Assembly (NCBI GenBank): GCA_002713605.1
Contig: PATL01000038.1
Span: 4,425-13,167 of the forward strand
Direction of reading: 5' to 3'
Origin: a bacterium
Lineage (GTDB): Bacteria > Actinomycetota > Acidimicrobiia > Acidimicrobiales > UBA8592
Length of the DNA stretch: 8,743 bases
Both the position numbers and the translations under genes were made by a program. Positions 7,168-8,743 of the stretch are shown here, piece after piece (the stretch's first letter is position 1; each line of letters begins with the position of its first letter). The notes under the pieces were generated by a model. It made no database searches. It saw nothing but the letters and a program-made list of their open reading frames with translations, and had not been told where the DNA came from.

Positions 7168-7175
7168 AATAAATA
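7168..7175 (+). promoter_or_regulatory. Candidate late promoter box AATAAATA
   Basis: AATAAATA fits the NATAAATA late-promoter form of T4-like cyanophages and sits in the only real intergenic gap of the window (7168-7195), right after the TGA of the gp5-like gene. Transcription starting 6-8 nt downstream would leave a leader of about 14 nt that still contains AAGG at 7183-7186. Placement in a gap raises the odds over the other NATAAATA match at 459, but an A+T-rich chance match is possible. Confidence 0.45.
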
Positions 7176-7182
7176 AAAGGGT

Positions 7183-7186
7183 AAGG
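7183..7186 (+). promoter_or_regulatory. Shine-Dalgarno-like AAGG for the needle gene
   Basis: AAGG ends 9 nt before ATG 7196, a usable distance, and is the only plausible ribosome binding site in front of a gene here; the other junctions lack one and are overlapping or abutting. An AGGG at 7191-7194 is too close to the ATG to serve. Confidence 0.45.
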
Positions 7187-7195
7187 TATTAGGGT

Positions 7196-7714
7196 ATGAC
7201 AAAACAACCAAGTTGGCAAAAAAGACAGGTCGATTCTTTTGGTAAATTTAGAATTGAATATGGGACTCCTAATGTAAATTTAAGTGGTGAAAGAGTTTAT
7301 ACTCTTATGGCAGAAGGTACTGCTGGAAATTCTCAATTGGGTATGAGAAATGATGGCAATTATGATATTAGAGTTGATCAAACGATTACTATAACAGGTG
7401 CTGCCAAAGGATCTAGTCCCACACAAGGTAATGGTGTTGTAATTCAATCTATTGCTGGTGGAGTCTCTGTTACAGCCACTAAGGGTAAAATTACTCTTTC
7501 TGCTGAAAATATTGATATTATTGCAACTGATACTTTAAATTTGAAAGGATCTAAAAGGATTAATTCAGAATCTGATATGCATTTTTTTGATGTTGCTGAT
7601 TTAAAAGTTAGTGATAAATTTGTAGGTAATAATGTACCCAAAGATGTTGTTGTTCGTGATGCTGGATTCTTGGCAAGTTGTTGTGCAGGAACCGAAGTAA
7701 ATTTCCAACAGTAA
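7196..7714 (+). CDS. gp5 C-terminal-like beta-helix needle (separate spike protein)
   Basis: The 172-aa protein has an N-terminal segment with aromatic residues (QVDSFGKFRIEYG), then from about residue 55 a run of short alternating beta strands with regular hydrophobic spacing: IRVDQTITITG, GVVIQSIAGGVSVTATKGKI, TLSAENIDIIATDTLNLKG. This is the pattern of the triple-stranded beta-helix of T4 gp5 and VgrG spikes. The C-terminus ends in DAGFLASCCAGTEVNFQQ with a vicinal Cys pair. No catalytic domain is visible. Together with the upstream OB-fold protein it would make a two-gene version of gp5, with the needle trimer docking on the spike base. It follows a 28-nt gap with its own candidate promoter and ribosome binding site. 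It could alternatively be a short fibre or another spike-associated protein; the order hub, OB fold, beta-helix favours the needle. Confidence 0.65.
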   Translation: MTKQPSWQKRQVDSFGKFRIEYGTPNVNLSGERVYTLMAEGTAGNSQLGMRNDGNYDIRVDQTITITGAAKGSSPTQGNGVVIQSIAGGVSVTATKGKITLSAENIDIIATDTLNLKGSKRINSESDMHFFDVADLKVSDKFVGNNVPKDVVVRDAGFLASCCAGTEVNFQQ

Positions 7715-7720
7715 TAACTA

Positions 7721-8743
7721 ATGGCAGAATCAGAAAATTTTTCATCAGTAAATGACGGTAATAACCATAGAGTCAGTAATGTTGCTGAATTCTATAATGA
7801 TGTTCATGTTTATGGAAAATTATATGCTGATTTAGTTGGTGGATTAACTGGTGATGGTGATGGAACTTTAGAAATATCTAATTTAGATGTAACGAATAAT
7901 GTTAATATTGGTGGAGATTTAAATGTAGAGGGTCTGATTGATACAGACTATCTTACAGTTTTTCAAAGATTAAATGTTGGTGCTGCTGGAACTATATTTG
8001 TTGCTATTTCTACTACTAATGGTAGAGATGGAGAAGGTCAGATTGGAGGTCGTGTAGGTGTAGGAACAACTCAACCTGCTGGTAGATTCGAGGTTGGTAT
8101 TGGTGGAGAAGGTTTAGATCCAGAAGATCCTGCAGATCCATTTAAATCTATTTTTATTATCCATCCAGAAGGTGGAGTGGGGGTTGGCACTACAGCCCCT
8201 GTCGGGAAATTCCAGGTAGGAGTAGATTGTTTAACTATTACTCAAGATTGTAGGGTTGGTCTGGGAACAACCCAACCTGCACAAAGATTCCAAGTTAAAG
8301 ATGGAACTCAAGGTGCAGTTATAAGTGATGCTGGACAAGTTGGTGTAAGAACTTCTACATTTGAAGGGACAGAAGTCTTTAAAGTAAATTCAACTGATAA
8401 ATGCTTTGTTATTACTGATGATGGTAATGTTGGTATAGGAAGTTTAAATCCTACTGCTATTCCTAATTACAATACTTCTGATGGAACAGTAAAACTAAAC
8501 GTAGAAGGAACAGTTAAGATTGATAGAAATATAATTGACTCTTCTGATTCTCCAGGTGCAAATGGATATTATTTGGCAAGAGATGGGAATGGTATTAGAT
8601 GGCAACAAGCATCTCCTATCAATCTTGATGGAATGTATGTTCAGGATGAGGGTGCTAATCTACCTACAAATGGATCTGCACAATTATTCCAGTATTTAAA
8701 TTTTGTACAATTAGATAGTCAAGGTCTTGGAGTAGATACTTTA
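7721..8743 (+). CDS. Tail-fibre or peripheral baseplate protein, N-terminal part (cut off by the right edge)
   Basis: The frame is open from ATG 7721 to the last base: 341 codons with no stop. The start lies 6 nt after the preceding TAA; no ribosome binding site is evident. The N-terminus is polar (MAESENFSSVNDGNNHRVSN), then YGKLYADLVGGLTGDGDGT and LEISNLDVTNNVNIGGDLNV, the glycine/asparagine beta pattern common at the start of fibre shafts. From residue 111 come five units with VG(V/L/I)GTTQP-like cores (see the repeat entry). A YYLARDGNGIRWQQASP segment follows at about 289-305; such a segment is common near the shaft of marine phage fibre proteins. The likely role is a trimeric, host-facing or baseplate-peripheral structural protein. 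VrlC-like large baseplate proteins of cyanophages are another possibility. Full length and C-terminal domain are outside the window. Confidence 0.7.
   Translation, partial: MAESENFSSVNDGNNHRVSNVAEFYNDVHVYGKLYADLVGGLTGDGDGTLEISNLDVTNNVNIGGDLNVEGLIDTDYLTVFQRLNVGAAGTIFVAISTTNGRDGEGQIGGRVGVGTTQPAGRFEVGIGGEGLDPEDPADPFKSIFIIHPEGGVGVGTTAPVGKFQVGVDCLTITQDCRVGLGTTQPAQRFQVKDGTQGAVISDAGQVGVRTSTFEGTEVFKVNSTDKCFVITDDGNVGIGSLNPTAIPNYNTSDGTVKLNVEGTVKIDRNIIDSSDSPGANGYYLARDGNGIRWQQASPINLDGMYVQDEGANLPTNGSAQLFQYLNFVQLDSQGLGVDTL
8051..8500 (+). repeat. Five GxGTTxP-type repeats in the fibre-like protein
   Basis: Repeat cores begin at residues 112, 153, 179, 207 and 237. Units 1-3 are close: VGVGTTQPAGRFEVG, VGVGTTAPVGKFQVG and VGLGTTQPAQRFQV. 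Unit 4 (VGVRTSTFEGTEVFKV) and unit 5 (VGIGSLNPTAIP, later LNVEG) have diverged. Spacing is irregular (41, 26, 28 and 30 residues), so these are degenerate structural repeats rather than recent tandem copies. Units of this type form beta-turns in trimeric phage fibres. Confidence 0.8.

Noticed and set aside
1..8743. CRISPR array, tRNA, transposon, defence system or auxiliary metabolic gene
   Set aside because: The window is almost wholly filled by tail genes on one strand; no spaced direct repeats, cloverleaf, transposase or metabolic enzyme motifs were seen.

Overview
This window looks like part of the tail and baseplate gene cluster of a T4-like myovirus, probably a marine phage related to those of Prochlorococcus/Synechococcus or Pelagibacter. 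The evidence is the A+T-rich DNA (about one third G+C by eye), A/T-ending codons, every gene on one strand with almost no intergenic space, a gp26-type baseplate protein, a gp27-type hub, and a gp5-type OB-fold spike base with its beta-helical needle on a separate gene. The exact host cannot be read from this stretch. There are no tRNAs, insertion sequences or CRISPR arrays, no terminator was seen, and no non-coding stretch exceeds 28 bases.

Layout: (1) 1-399 is the 3' part of a gp26-like gene cut by the left edge. (2) 402-575 is a tiny ORF in the -1 frame. Between the two is what looks like a complete programmed -1 frameshift signal: a Shine-Dalgarno-like GGAGGG, the heptamer T_TTT_TTC, a 5-nt spacer and a long hairpin. 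(3) 568-2085 and 2090-3607 encode two proteins of exactly 505 aa that share an architecture and are probably divergent paralogues of tape-measure type. (4) 3608-4879 encodes a gp27-like hub. (5) 4876-7167 encodes a gp5-like protein with an N-terminal OB fold but no lysozyme domain. (6) 7196-7714 encodes a short beta-helix needle. (7) 7721 to the right edge is an open, unfinished tail-fibre-like gene with GxGTTxP repeats.

How the genes fit together (inference from family knowledge): the gp26 product and its frameshifted longer form would act as assembly factors or tail-assembly chaperones for the tape-measure-like proteins just downstream. The hub, spike base and needle genes would make the central axis of the baseplate, and the last gene a peripheral fibre or baseplate attachment protein. 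Stop/start junctions are tight (8-nt overlap, 4-nt gap, 0-nt gap, ATGA overlap), suggesting translational coupling. The only real gap (7168-7195) carries AATAAATA, which matches the NATAAATA late-promoter form of T4-like cyanophages, so the needle and fibre genes may have their own late transcript.

The most interesting observation is the frameshift signal, because the G/GT-type frameshifting of tail-assembly chaperones is a hallmark of lambda-like phages and is not a textbook feature of gene 26 in T4-like phages.
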